Notes: generated by a model from the letters alone, not told the origin. Counted from the first letter of the stretch, positions 38,862 through 51,256 are shown. The stretch: DNA of 64,000 nucleotides from Prunella strophiata (GCA_036583965.1 JAZBQD010000019.1:21517085-21581084), one strand, 5' to 3'. Program-made: numbers and translations.

Positions 38862-39630
38862 ATCATAGAATGGTTTGGGCCAGAAGGGACCTTAAACATC
38901 ATCTAGTTCCAACCCCCTGCCATGGACAGGGACACCTTCCACTAGACCAGATTGCTCAGAGCCCCATCTGACCTGGCCTTGAACACCACCAGTGATGGGC
39001 TATCCACAACTTCTCTGGGCAACCTGCTCCAGTACCTCACCACCCTCATAGTAAAGAATTTCTTCTGATTCTAAACCCACCATCTTTCAGTGTACAGCCA
39101 CTCCCCCTTGTCCCACCACTACACATCTTTGTAAAAAGTCCCTCTCCAGCTCTCTGGTAGGCTCCCTTCAGGCCACAGAAAGCTGTTCCTAGAACCTTCT
39201 ACTTTCTGGGTGAACGATCCCAACTCTCTCTGAGTTTTCTCATAGGATAGGTGCTCTATCCCTCTGATTTGGTGGTTCTCCTCTGGACTCTCTCCAACAG
39301 GTCTGTGTCCCTCCTTTGCTGGGGACCTCAGAGCTGGATGCAGTTCTCTGGGTGGGGTCTCACCAGAATGAAGCAGAGGGGCAGAATCACATCCCTTGCC
39401 CTGCTGGCTCAGGCTTCTTTTAACACAGTCCAGAATACAATTGGCTTTCTGGGGTGCAAGTGCACTTGGCTGGGTCATGTTGAGATTCTTGTCAACCAAC
39501 ACCCCAGAATTTTTTCCTCAGGGCTGCTCTCAATCCATGTTTTACCCAGCCTGTATTTGCGCCTGAGCTCCCCACCTATGTGCAGGACCTTGCACTTGGT
39601 CTTTTTGAACTCCATCTCTCTGCTAATTGC
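38862..39630 (-). mobile_element. CR1 LINE, 5'-truncated, minus strand
   Basis: This is the best preserved repeat in the window, about 770 bp of CR1 in reverse orientation. It begins on the plus strand with the complement of the CR1 terminal motif ('atcatagaatggtttggg'). It then runs through the 3' untranslated region into the C-terminal part of ORF2 and stops near 39630, where similarity is lost. Landmarks include the 'gtgcaggaccttgcacttgg' complement of the conserved ORF2 CKVLHxG codons. Relative to intact CR1, more than 3 kb of 5' sequence is missing. It shares its last 110 bp with the copy at 35446 and has the same orientation, 3.4 kb away. A 37-base T-run lies about 100 bp beyond its truncated end. 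Confidence 0.94.
39119..39630 (-). pseudogene. CR1 ORF2 C-terminal remnant, frameshifted
   Basis: Reading on the minus strand from about 39630 down, the translation shows the CR1 ORF2 signature 'KCKVLHIGG', then 'YRLGKTWIESSPEEKILG'. At about 39475-39500 the frame changes. A second open stretch (39502 down to 39119) carries the continuation, with 'KANCILDCVKRS' and 'RGIEHLSYEKTQREL'. At least one frameshift therefore separates the two halves, and the middle of the second half is also out of register with the family. Neither endonuclease nor polymerase catalytic residues are present. This is a decayed reverse-transcriptase tail with no expected activity. Confidence 0.88.
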
Positions 39631-39723
39631 ATAGGGAATTAGGGGAAGGTTTGTGAGGGGCAAACATGCACTGTGCAGTGTAAACTAGTCCACCTTATTT
39701 CTCAGTAGCTTCCAGCAGTTCTT

Positions 39724-39726
<3 letters not shown>

Positions 39727-39763
<37 letters not shown>
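39727..39763 (-). repeat. Poly-T tract (37)
   Basis: A 37-base T-run starts about 100 bp past the truncated 5' end of the minus-strand CR1 copy. CR1 has no poly-A tail, so the run is an independent homopolymer. No retroposed body is recognisable on its upstream (minus-strand) side. Confidence 0.88.
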
Positions 39764-39765
<2 letters not shown>

Positions 39766-40436
39766 TTGGAAGTGCTAATGGATGTCGGCAAATAAGGAAG
39801 GGAAAAGGAGGGTAAAAAGAGAGAATTAATCACAGTTATGTACTTTTTTTTTCCTCTTACTAACTGAAATCCTCCCCAGTGACTCCATTTTAGACTGCTG
39901 TGGCTTCAGAAATAGCCTGGACAATTAAAATGCTCTCTCCAGGGTACTTCCTACAGCTTCCTCTCTCCTCCGAAACTTGCATCTCATTGAAGAAGTGACC
40001 ATTCCTCTGTATGAAGACAGCCTAAACCAACAGGGGATTAGATTAGCTTCCATTACCCATGAATTGTCCCTGTTCCCACATCTCTCTACTCTAGTCCCTA
40101 ATCATTTTTAAAGAGACTTCTTTCAGTATGTCTGACTAATATCAGCTTTTTCATTGCCTTTACGGGATATTGGAGATTCTCCCAGCTGTGCAGAGCCATT
40201 TTAGGTCTACACAAAGCACACCCCAGCAAATTGACTTTTAGTGTACTCAGGTGAATTGCTGTGGGAGACCACTAATAGAAACAGTGCAACAGAGGAAGGA
40301 GGGAAACTGGGGAACTACCAGGCATGACACGAGCATGGAAGTCCCTTAACGTCAGACAGAAGGAACCAGGGGAAATCCCAAGGTAATACTAAGAAACAAT
40401 TGACTGGACTAGTGAGATTTTGTTGGAGTTTTTTTT

Positions 40437-40455
40437 TGGTTTGGTTGGTTGGTTC
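40437..40455 (+). repeat. TTGG short tandem repeat
   Basis: A run of T is followed by four to five copies of ggtt. This is a minor simple repeat. Confidence 0.7.
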
Positions 40456-41752
40456 AGTGATTTTTAATTTTTTTAATTATATGGTATGAGATTCAAAGCA
40501 AGCACATTTCTGTGTGAACTAGCTTCCCCATTAAAATATATGGAATGTCCATCTCTCCCAGGCAGAAGCTCAAATATAACTAATATTGGTAAGTTAGCAT
40601 CACTGTGAGGTTGAACCATATTGTTATTTAAGGGATGAAGTGGTGGGATTGGCTTTCTCATCTCTCCCACTGAAAGGCTAAGCATCAAGACAGAATCAAC
40701 AGATCTGAGATGGACATGGCATTAAGTCTCTCCTGGCATGAGATGACCTTTCAGAAAAACACACTGGAAACACTGATAGTCACTGAGCACAAATGCAATT
40801 ACATGGTGCTGCCAGTCAGAACAAATACACTGTATTGTGGCCACTGTAGCAGGTGAAGCAGAACAGACCTAGCCCAGAATGCCAGGCCTTAACCAGCAAC
40901 TTCAGAATTCCTATTGCTATCCAGGCTTTTCTTCCACTCCAACTGGCTGGGCTTTTTTGTTATTGGATATCTCTTTTTGCCCTGGGTTAAGCCTGTGGGT
41001 TTGTTTTTGCATACTGAGATGTGCCTATTAGCATATTATCACACTAAGACTTAGGTGTGCTTCTTACTGGAGATGGGGAGTATTTGTTTAAGGACAGAAA
41101 AAGTGATGAAACGTATGCCCAGCTCTTGCTTTCATCTACTCTCTGCAATACATAGTTATTGTTGTGCTGTCTGTGACTCCCAGTTTGGCCTGGTCCTAAA
41201 ATCAACTGAGGTACAACCTACCTTTCAGCAGGAGGTAGGAGCAGCAGCAGGTAAAACACAAGGACACAACAAAAACAACACCAACTGTCCAAGGGGCTTC
41301 CCTACATCTCCACCCACAAGGAGCTGCTAAATAAACACCCAGCTCATGACTGCTAAGCTTACCAAGTTTTGCTTCCTCATCCCTCAGCAGCCTTCTACCC
41401 ATTATCCCCCTGTCCACAGGAAGAAGAGTTGCAAGTGAACTTTTGTTTGTTCATTATGTATCATTCCCCCACACTTCTTTGCAAAGTCTGTGGCCAAACA
41501 GGGTCCTCCTCCTCCTACCCTCTGCCTCTCTGCATTGTTCCCACCTCACAATCACCTTTTTCAGCAGCATCCTAATCTCAGCAGTGTCTGTCAGTGAGCC
41601 AAAGCTTTCTGAGATTAGTGAACAGTTGAGATGAGTTAAAAATTTCAGAGATTGTTTAAAAGAAGAGAGTCATGCAATGTGCTCAGTAGAGCACACTACT
41701 GTCCCAAAGGATGTCTGACAAGCAGTTGTACAACCATGACCTTCCTCTACAG

Positions 41753-41885
41753 CTCAGGACTGGGTGCTAGGAAACGTGATTTTTATTCCTGGCTTGTCTA
41801 AAGACACATATAATGACAGACAAGCCATTTAAACTCTCCCTGTTGCTTTTCCTGCCTAAATAATACTGAATAATATGAAAAATGA
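41753..41885 (+). repeat. MIR-type SINE remnant
   Basis: Sense-orientation MIR landmarks appear in order: 'ctcaggactgggtgctagg', 'tttttattcctggcttgtct' for 'gttctaatcccggctctgcc', and 'acaagccatttaaactctcc' for 'gcaagtcacttaacctctc'. The end is 'cctgcctaaataatactgaa', for the A/T-rich 'ctgtaaaatggggataat' tail. The copy is strongly diverged but the motif order is convincing. Confidence 0.62.
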
Positions 41886-43078
41886 TCAGCTATGATTCTC
41901 TGACTCAGCTTTATCTATAAAACAGAGGTTCATGGGAGCAGTGGGCACAGAAGGACAGTCCTTGGCCTTATTGCTGGAGAAAATACAGTGATTGATGTCT
42001 TGTCAGACAGCTTCTCCCTAAGTCACCAAAGTCTTTACAGTGCCCCAAACAGCTGAAGTCAGAAGACAACTAATAACTCTACTGTGGGCCATTATAGGGT
42101 TTCCAATCCCATTTCCTCACAATAAATCTTCCTTAGGTCTGTAAGGGTCTAATGAGCACTGTCAAACTGAGCTGTACAAGGTGAACTACGAGCAGTGCAG
42201 CTGGACAAACTGGACCAAATGGCTTCCAGTAATGAGCATACTGGCCATCAGGGGACAAGGTCTCCAGCCAAAGTTAGAAACTTCACAGAAACCCTGAGGT
42301 GAATGTTGAAGCCTGACCCTGGGTAACATCATGCAACGAGAGCCAGAACCACTAAAAAATGACATGTTCCTTTGGAGCCTCTTCTGAAAGGCCAAAAAGC
42401 TTGTGCAGCAGTGTGAACATGCATGTCATCACTTCCCTCTGGGAAGGCAGTGCTGCATTTTGTTGTTTTGTTTCAGGTTTTGCTGACTTCACTGCCTGGA
42501 ATAATAAGCCAGATGGAAGGTCTGATTTTATAGGATGAGAGCAGTGTGTGAAAGTTAACAGTAGAGACAAAGAACTGTGGCAGTGAAGGGAGAAAACTCA
42601 TGGGGTGATGTTCAAAGGAAGGACTCCAGGCTGAAAAGGAGGAAGAGTTGTCAGAATCTGTGGTATAGGGGAATGCAGAGCATGTAAGGAAGACAGCAGG
42701 ATATCCAGCACAGCACAAGAATGAGTGCAATAAAATGAAAAAAAATCTCCCTCTGAAAGGACAGTGCCTTTCAGACTCAAGCACTTATGTTCTGCTTAAA
42801 AGAAAGAATATTCCCACCTATTCAAGTAGCTACAACTCTCTCCACAACTGAGCACAGATTCCCTCATGAGGTGGCTGCAGCTGGGTCTGTGTCCCCAGCA
42901 CCCAGAGAACTGCCTCAACAGGAACATAAGAAAGGATTTTTCAGGTCTCTCCTCTATAATTAGCATTTCATAATCTTCTTAGCTAAAAGAAAAAGGTAGA
43001 TGAATCTCTGATACCTTTTCATAATAATGTAGTACAAGTGATGAGTAAAAGCCCAGCCCTTTCTATAAGTAATATACC

Positions 43079-43096
43079 AAAAAAAAAAAAAAAAAC
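43079..43096 (+). repeat. Poly-A tract (18)
   Basis: An 18-base A-run abuts the low-coordinate edge of the LTR-like minus-strand block. On the minus strand it would be a T-run downstream of the block, so it is not a poly-A tail of that unit. Confidence 0.88.
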
Positions 43097-43099
43097 CTA

Positions 43100-43515
43100 A
43101 CCACTTTGCAGTTCTAATCAAGAAGATCAGACCACCTGCAAGTTAGGTCTATGCAATTATTGCATTTGCATTTTATAGAGGGGGTGTCGTTCACGACACA
43201 GATAAAGTTACTAGTTATAACAGCAAGCTCTGAAATGTAATTTTGCTGTAAAAAGTCCCATACCTTCTCACAAGTTCTGTTCCTAGCAGTGCTGACTCCA
43301 GCCTCCTTCTTCACCACAGCACTGCTAACTGAATTCTGTCTCCTCCAAGCTTCTTGGTCCCTCCTTTTATACTACTCAAGGTCATTGGATGTACCTGTGC
43401 CCTATTAGGGGCACACCTGTTCCAAATCTTAGTAATCAGAACAGCTGCAACTCTTTAGGGGGTGAAATTACCTTCAGTACTACCTCCCACAAGGGGGTAT
43501 TATAAAGTAACATGA
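43100..43515 (-). promoter_or_regulatory. LTR-like or promoter-like block on minus strand
   Basis: Read on the minus strand, this block has a CCAAT pentamer (43384-43388) and a TATAAAA box (43365-43371). A purine-rich leader follows, then a donor-like site, GAGAAG followed by GTATGG, at about 43264-43275. A second TATAAA-like site lies at about 43171-43177, beside an octamer (complement of atttgcat, near 43163). Between them is a 16-base perfect palindrome with two CpGs at 43184-43199. The end near 43515 reads TGTTAC on the minus strand, which would suit an LTR terminus. I could not find matching target-site duplications or a clear CA end. The CCAAT and TATA boxes are also unusually close (about 12 bp). 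A solo LTR of an endogenous retrovirus is my first reading; a genuine gene promoter with first exon is the alternative. Confidence 0.4.
43184..43199. repeat. Perfect 7-bp-arm palindrome with CpGs
   Basis: The bases read gtgtcgt, then tc, then acgacac, a perfect inverted repeat with a two-base centre and one CpG in each arm. Such symmetric CpG-bearing sites are uncommon in the surrounding CpG-poor sequence. It may be a binding site for a dimeric factor inside the LTR-like block, or may mark an LTR edge. Confidence 0.6.
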
Positions 43516-45332
43516 CAGAGGAACAGGCATAGTACCAATAGTTTTAAAGACTGAGTGCCCAAACACAGAAGTCCATACCATTTTCAAATGTCATCAATAA
43601 GCAAGGCTCCAGATGCTCCCACACTCTGAAAATGCAGCTATCATCATGACTGCCTGCTTGCAAAAGAGCAGCACCTCCTAACCTCATCCAACTCACTCCC
43701 ACATCCCTTACAAATATTAACAATTGGAATGTCTACAGGACACTCAACTTCAAAGAGGCTGAGATAGTACATAGGACTCATTTAGTCTATGTAAGAGGGA
43801 GGAAAAAAAGTTACTTTTCAATTAAATGATAAGACAAACATTGTGAAGAATTGAGTCTTTTCCTTAAATTATAGTCCTAATTCAGTCATTACACATAATT
43901 ATTAAATTTGCACAAAATGATTAGATAGGCTTTACTTACAAAAGAGAAATAAATGGAGCTGCCAATGTTGGCATATATCACTATATAAAATAAAGACCAG
44001 AAGTCCTCCTTGGTGTGCAAGCCTGTTTGTGGGTGCATTTGCACCAATGCCCATTTCAGACAGCCCAATTTTTCAATGCACTAAATAGCTAATGGAAGAT
44101 ACCATCTATATTCACCTTAGAGCTTTTGATGTGTCCTACTCACAGGGACCATCATGGGTGATGTAGTACATATATTTGTGATCAATTAAAAAAAAATAAA
44201 CCACAACAAATGAGCAGAATTTGGAGAAATAATTGATTGAAATAATAATTTCCCTCTTTTCAACAGGGAAAATCAATGCTGCAAGCAATGTAACAGCACA
44301 GTAAAATGCTCTGGATAGAACAGACTACAATGAAATTTCCAGAACTGATCAAAGCTCTGACCTATCAATAAAAAGGGATAGTAAAAACATCTTCCACTAT
44401 GTACTTGGCCACTAGGTCATATGCAGTAACATATATATTCCCCTTGCTGGAAACTATTTGCTTCACTAGTGGCAACAATTGTCACATTTAAAAGGTGCAA
44501 TCTTAAGCATGTCAGAAATTTTATTTCTCAATTATCAGGAAAAATAAATCTACTTCAAAATTCAGTTTTTCCTCCTCTACCTCTACTCCACTCAATATGA
44601 TGTACTTCAATATGAAATATGATGTAGTTTAGCAAGATTTTATAAAAGAAATAAAAAGAGCAGCTGAAGAAGGATGCTTGCTGTGCAGAACAGCAAGCTT
44701 TCTAGGTCTTACAAAACCAGACTCTTACATATTCACCAGAACACTTATGGGAAGCATTTATGACTGGTATAGAGGGAGGCTTCTAGGTACTCCTACAGAC
44801 CTCAAAGCAAACATTAAACACTGCATGGCCCTCCTGCTCAGCAATGGTTGCTGCTGCTCACAGAGAAGCACACAACACTGAAGTGACAGAAGCTGTACCG
44901 GGGCTGCAGCTGCGCTGGGGACAGACAGTGCAGGAAGACTGACAGCCACTGCAGCTGGAAGCAGCTGGAAGCAGGGATGTCAGGCCACCAGAGGGGCTGA
45001 CCAGCCTGGCCTTTTGCATCCCCAACACCAGCCTGCACTGAATTAAGCAAACTATTCAGCAGCTGCAAAACTGCAGAGGCTGCTGAAAACCCTGAGCGAT
45101 AATCCTTGTTTATTCAGCAAGGCCACTTAACCAGAATGGGTAATACACCAAGGCCTCACCACAATTAATTGACACATTCATTGACAAAGCATTGCCTCTA
45201 GCTTGCTTGATGCCAGATGCTGACAGTTCTTGTGGACTCCCTGGCTGCCCTCTACCCATGGACACATCCTGCTGCAGCTCACAGGCTGTCCTGGGGACAC
45301 AAGCATTTTGCAGGAGGGTTCACCAGAGAAGA
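43516..45332. other. Non-coding, no gene seen
   Basis: Single-copy sequence. Near 44594-44627 a short repeat of aatatgatgta occurs twice. Around 45080-45180 the texture is enhancer-like ('cacaattaattgacacattc'), but the evidence is thin. Confidence 0.6.
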
Positions 45333-45380
45333 ACAAGAGAACAAAGAAAAACAAGAGAACAACGAAAAACAAGAGAACTT
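45333..45380 (+). repeat. 18-bp A/G-rich tandem repeat
   Basis: Copies of acaagagaacaaagaaaa lie at 45333-45350 and 45351-45368 (one base different), with a partial third copy to about 45379. The unit is a multiple of three, so reading frames pass through it, giving Lys/Arg/Glu/Thr-rich repeats with no known function. Confidence 0.88.
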
Positions 45381-45504
45381 GCTTTTGTAACCTGTTTCAG
45401 CCTCTCTGTCACCAAATATCACACTTAGCCCAGGATTTCTGTAAAGGGAAAGCAGCAGGCTCCATTTGGAGCTCTGGGAAGGCAAAATGGAGGTTCTACA
45501 GCAG

Positions 45505-45620
45505 CTAGGGACCAAGGGAGAATATTAAACACTCCATGCCTAATCGAGCATCTTTTCAAATTAGCCTGACTGCCTTATTTGCTCTATTCAGATAGAACAA
45601 TGAGCTGAAATGTTACAAAG
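45505..45620. promoter_or_regulatory. Candidate conserved non-coding element
   Basis: A 110-bp stretch of even composition includes 'gaatattaaacactccatg', 'cctaatcgagcatcttttca' and 'aaattagcctgactgcctta'. It has a CpG within a TAATCGA core, which is rare here. It resembles developmental enhancers in texture. Low confidence. Confidence 0.25.
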
Positions 45621-48600
45621 CATCTGCAGCACTGAGCCCCACAGGCACCCTCCCCTTCCTGCTGTGCTGGGCCATCTCTCTAATACTTTTGCAGGAAGAA
45701 AATGCAGGCAGACTGGGGTTGAGAGCCCCTCTTTGCTCATCTTTTCCCACATGGTGCTGGTAACATCCATTGCCACATGCCAGTTGCACAGGAACCAGTC
45801 CCATCTAAACACCTTTTGGTGGCTACAATCCCTCATACATAAAACTTTTAATTCAAAAAAATAAGGCTTCCCTTTTTAATCAAGAACTATTAAAGAGTAT
45901 CTCACCAGATAAATCACCAGTAATTATTTTAAGACAAACAAAACTCATTTTAAAATTAAAATGGGAACAAATGTGTTAAACGCAAAGGGGTGGTTTGACT
46001 CAATTCAAGGATAAGTCTGTAAAAATCTATAGCTCATGATATATAAAGCAGGCCAGAGGCTGGAATGATCCCATAGGCCCTTTGCAGTTGTAGATAAAAT
46101 ATTTTATAAAACATTACTTTTCTGGCTCTTCACTGCTCCAACCTACATCCATACTCCTCACTCCACACAGTCACTGTATGCCTGCCCCCAAACCAAACCA
46201 TGGAAACTTCTGATCAAAAAGAATGCAACAGCACTCCCTGTCTCTGTGCCTGTTCCTCCCAGCCTTGCTGGGTCACCAAAACATCAGCACTGGAACTTAA
46301 AGATATCCAGTATAAACTGAAGCCAGAGCTCTCCACAGAGCAGCCATAAGAACTTTTTTGCAAACAGGGCAGAAAAGTGTAATGAGTTCAGAGCAAGCAC
46401 TGTTTAATTGGGGCAGTATGAGCTGTTGTAGCTTCTTCAAAGCCATGATCATTCCAAAAGTCCCCTGCAGAGAAGCCAGGCCTGCAGCAGGCATCCTCTC
46501 ACCTGTGGAATAAGAAAGGAAAAAACTCTTCTGTTTCTCTTTGTGCATGTTTACACAAAGCACATGCACCAGAAAGGCCCAAGGAGAAAGGCAGGAAAGA
46601 CTCCTTCAGAATACCAGACTGAATTTGGAAAGGTAACAGTGATTTTCAAATCAGAGCAGCCTTTTGCTCACCTAAACATAACCTAAAAAGCAGGTTGGTA
46701 GCCTCTGCTACTGACTTGACACCAAAAGCCATGAATTTCAGGAGCAAGGAAAAAATATCACTAGCACCAGTGACCAAATAATTAAGGATGTGACCTCCAA
46801 TTTTGGTTCACCTGGGATCTAAAGAAACCCATTTAAGAAATGCCTGCTAATAAGCCCACCAAGAGACACACAGAGGGTAAGCCAAGGGGAGACTGATGTG
46901 CTTCTCCATTATCTGCACCACTGCTTCCTCACCACACCAACATGCTCCAAACTCCCCTTTTCTTCCAGCTTACGACCTTCCTGGTACTTTTTAGAAACAT
47001 TTTTGCTTTAATTTGCTTGAATGAAGCAATCCCCACTCCTGCTGCAAAAAGAAAACCAGGAAGGACTGGGACTGTCTGCCTAGTTTAGGAAAGCTAATGT
47101 TGATTTAGACAACATCAGGTGCAAAAGGCAGGCCTGTTTGTTCACATCCTGCACACTGCTTGTTACTCATTTTAACAGCATCCCACCTTACTGGCTGCAC
47201 TACAACAGCCTCAAAAGCTTTACAGTGTATTGACTCTATCTTGAGAGTTGCCATGTGCTTTCTCTAACTGTTAGATTAATAATTTAAGATCTGACACTGA
47301 TCAGTTCACAGCATTTGTTCATTCACCTTGAAAAACAGCTGCTGCATAAGAGCTGCTATGGTTTACTTGCAATAAAAGCAGTTACTTTTAGTTTTCCTCT
47401 CAAAAAAAAGAAAAAAAAAAAACCAGAATAAATTATCTAACATAAAACAACTATGGAAAAGCACATCTTTTGAAAGACAAAGTTTTGGTGAATGCTGTTA
47501 GTTGATGCATTCAGAAACATTCAGTTGATGCATTCAGAAGCTCTTTCAAAACCATGTTTGGAAACATGATTCATGAAACAACTAAGGCAAGATGTCTTCT
47601 GCAGAAGACTCTTTGAGCCCACCAGACACCAACGTGTCAGCTTTCTGGGTTTGCAGTAACAGTTGTCTGTCTTCCCAGAAAAACGGGTTGAGGACTAAAA
47701 TGACTTATTTTTGAGTGGTTATTCATATGAAATGAAAATTTAATTAGAAATGACCTAGAAATAGGTAAGACAGATGACCAAACAGCCTAAGCAATTTTTT
47801 CAAGAAATAAAGGTTTTGACAGTTTTGCATCATGAAGTACATATTAAGAAAGATTTAAATCTTATTTCAAGTTAATCTAAGGTATAATTTCCAGAGAAGA
47901 ATCCCAGTTTTAAATAGCATCCAGCATTAAATCTTGGGAAAACTGATACAATAAAGTTAACATAATAGTAAGTAACGTACAGTAAATGTTGTTGTTGCTA
48001 TGATATAAAATTTTGCATGTGTAAGATTGCTCTGTAATCTTAGTAGACAGAGAAACATCCAGAAAATATAATCTCATCCTCTCCTTTTGTATACTGCTAA
48101 CCTGTGTCTGACATCCTTCTAGGCACATCCTCACTTTCTCATAAGCAAGGGAGAGTAAAAACGCAGCAGACTGCATTTCCAAAAGAGAAAATCCTATAAT
48201 AGTTTTGAATCCTCTGTTATTCACATCAACTTATCCCCTCAGCAGTAAGACAGCATTCAGCTGTCACTGATCTGACCTACAGTCTTCCTCCATTCACAAT
48301 GGGTAGCTCCTCACTGTTTGAATATAAGGCCTGCTAAAACTGATTTATCCTGTACTGCCTTCTGTTTGGTTAGTTACGGTGCCATTCAGTTTGCTACAGG
48401 GAATACCTCAAGCTGCTTCCATAATTCAAACATCACAAGACAGTCAAAAGAGACTGTTGTCAAGTCCATCAATGTATTAGCTACAGCAACAAGTTCCAGC
48501 AGCTTTTGCAAGAACCAAACCATATAGAGGTCATGAAAACTGGTTCAGACTTCTCATAGGCCTCATGATATTATCACTTGACATAGAGCTATAAATCAGT

Positions 48601-51256
48601 TTAAGCAATCTCTGTATTTTCAAAGCTGCAAGATAGATAACCAAGGGTGACTGAGTTCACAAGGCAGAAACAAACAGCCCTTCCTCAGCTCATCAACCTT
48701 CCTAGGTACTCATGCCCCAGAGTACCTAGCCCAAATACCAGCATTCTGAGATGAACCCTCCCTTGTTCACCACCTAAAATCATCTGCCTCCAAGCTTCTA
48801 TCACTTGCCATGAGCACTACTCCCCCTGCACTAATCAGCTCTGCAAACAACAGAGTTCATTCCCACATATAAAATACAGATTGAAGGAAGTCCTTAAGCT
48901 GTCCCCTGGAGATCCAGGTTCATTCCTGACACCAGTGCTTCAGCTTTCACATCTGACTTCTACTAAACAGCCTCTGTTCATGGATGTCTACTGCTCCTGA
49001 CACAGCTCTATCACATGTTAGAAGAAGTAAGATTTTAACAGTATACAGACAGCATTCATGTTTGTTTCCCATGTTTGCCCCTTGTGAAGGATCTCTCAGA
49101 CAGCAACACCACCAAAGGCCTGTATGAAAAGATGCTCTTCCCTTTCCTCGGCAAATTGCCAGAGGCTTTTAGAAGAGCCAGCATTAAAGAAAATAGGCTC
49201 TCCTGACATTGCAACCCCCAGATTCTACTGTGTTGAAGAAGGAGGCCAATACAGGACCTTTTCCCTCCAGCACCTTGGCTGGAGGCTGGGATACAGTGTT
49301 GGACAGAAATCATCACAGAACATGTATTAAATACAGTGTGCCTTGCTTCTGTATTCTCCCACAGACATCCTCTTTTGGATGCTGTTGGAGAACAGAAACC
49401 TGTTCTGAGTCATTATGGCCACTCACGTTCATCTTATGATGGACAGCTGCCATCAACTTCTCTCCTCTTTGAGCAAAGCCTGATGCAATTCTTCAAGTGA
49501 AGCAGGAAGCCCAAATGGGAGCACTGCAACTTTCTTTGTCCTGACCTGGGCCAGTGAAATGACAAACACTGATCCTGACTTTCACAGTAAACTGTGACAG
49601 GAACATCCCAACACGAGGTCTGTAAGAGCCTGTGGCTGAAAACAGACAATGGCTTCAGTGCTGCAGGGAGAGACTGGGAGCATCTTCTGTTCCAATCAGC
49701 TCAGTGTGGGACACTGTGCCATTTGTCATGTTGAAGGAAATGCAATGCTTCTGTAACTAGGCAGGCAGCACTTCCTCATTCCCTTAGCCTCAAAGCAACA
49801 GAGATATTTGCTATTTAATGGAGATAGGAAGCAGAGAGCTGGAGAGAATTTTAAGGTGGGTGGTCTTGTTTGAGCCATTCTCATTAAGCTGTATAAATAC
49901 TCAGTCTGGCCAACCACTGTTTTCATGGCTGTACCAGCTGGTCACTAATATTAAGATAAAAGAAAACCAAATGAAGCTCTTTCCTGTCTGTGTAGAAATT
50001 TAAACTTATGGATAACCCACAAATGCAATGAAATTACATACATCTAAGTCTCCTATCACAAGCATATGTCTACATTTGCTGGCATTTTTCCACAAACAGC
50101 TGCACATTCACATGAACTTATCAGAAAATCACCAAACCTTATATTGAAAGGTTTACTCTCACATTTGCACAGAACTTCACTTCTACATGGTATGACAAAC
50201 TCCAGCTCACCAATTTACACAAGCAGTGATGTAGACATGCCCTCAAACACTAAATCTGCCACTTTCCCTTCTCTTTTTCCTCCCCAAACAGGCAGAGGCA
50301 CAGTTACAGGCATATACAATTCCCATGTGCATCCCTAAAGACCCTTCTGAGATTCAGCCACTCTGTGTTTGTCCTGAAATGAACTAAAAGGCAATGCCAA
50401 ACCCTGAAAAAGCAATGAGCATAGCTGTTAAAAAGATATTCAAATATGTGTATTCTCTTATAATCATAGTCATTCCTAGTTAAATCAAAAAGGACAGAAA
50501 TTTGCAGAAGAACCAATGCTAAGTAAGAACCTTGTTAAAACAGTGATGACAACAGACTGGCTTGCAGGAGAGCTCTTGGGTTGGAAGGAATCTGCAAGAA
50601 CATTGCGCAGGATTCCATTTTAGACCACATCTCACTTAATACTCATATTAATCTGACTAGGCACAGGACAGCAATGTGCTAAAGTAATTTACTGCCATTC
50701 AGGGAGGAGATTCTGTTATTACAAAAGAGGATCACAATACCCCAAGGATGGGTTGGAACACCATTAGGACTGGAAAAACAGAAATAATATGTGACATAAT
50801 ATAGTGCTTATTTCTGACAGTGAAATGCCATATCCACATCTCTCCTATGGATCCTGTCAGCAGCAACAACAGCTCTCCAGACAAGCCTGGCAGGCTGCAT
50901 CCCCTCCACAGCCACTGTCCTCGAGGCACTAACGTGCTCCCTGGTCATCAGTGAGGATGGCTGCCATTGGAGTATCTCCAGGCTTTCCAACTTCCTAAAA
51001 CTTGCATTTTCTGTGGCAAATTTACCCCAAAACCTTTGGCTTTGTCTTGCCTTTATAGATGAAAACATAGCTATGCTAAAGAAGAAATAAAAGCCAAGCA
51101 AGTTTCCCTTTACATAGAAATCACATTAATGCACCACAATGAACCTGGATTATATTAAGGATGGAGAGGCCCAGGATTGTTCCCCAGTTATGCTGCATGA
51201 TCCCCAGATCATGACAACTCCCCTGCCATCACCTTGTTTCTACACTGTCCCTGCAG
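45621..51256. other. Non-coding, no gene seen
   Basis: About 5.6 kb of single-copy sequence with the small duplication at 47.5 kb. The minus frames at 47910-48224 and 50808-51101 have no identifiable domain. Confidence 0.65.
47501..47539 (+). repeat. 16-bp direct duplication, 23-bp spacing
   Basis: The 16-mer gttgatgcattcagaa occurs at 47501-47516 and 47524-47539, with a related 'cattca' between. This is a small slippage duplication. Confidence 0.8.

Larger units (their letters stand above)
39764..43078. other. Non-coding, no gene seen
   Basis: Apart from the TTGG repeat and the MIR at 41.75 kb, single-copy sequence without a recognisable gene. The minus frame at 42473-42784 (103 codons) has no known motif. 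Confidence 0.65.

Noticed and set aside
46040..46100. 'ggccagaggctggaatgatc' resembling an old CR1 tail
   Set aside because: The match is short and the surrounding sequence shows no CR1 structure.
50570..50640. 'cttgggttggaaggaatctg' resembling the CR1 3' end
   Set aside because: Only about 15 bases agree with the CR1 terminus and the following sequence does not continue the match.
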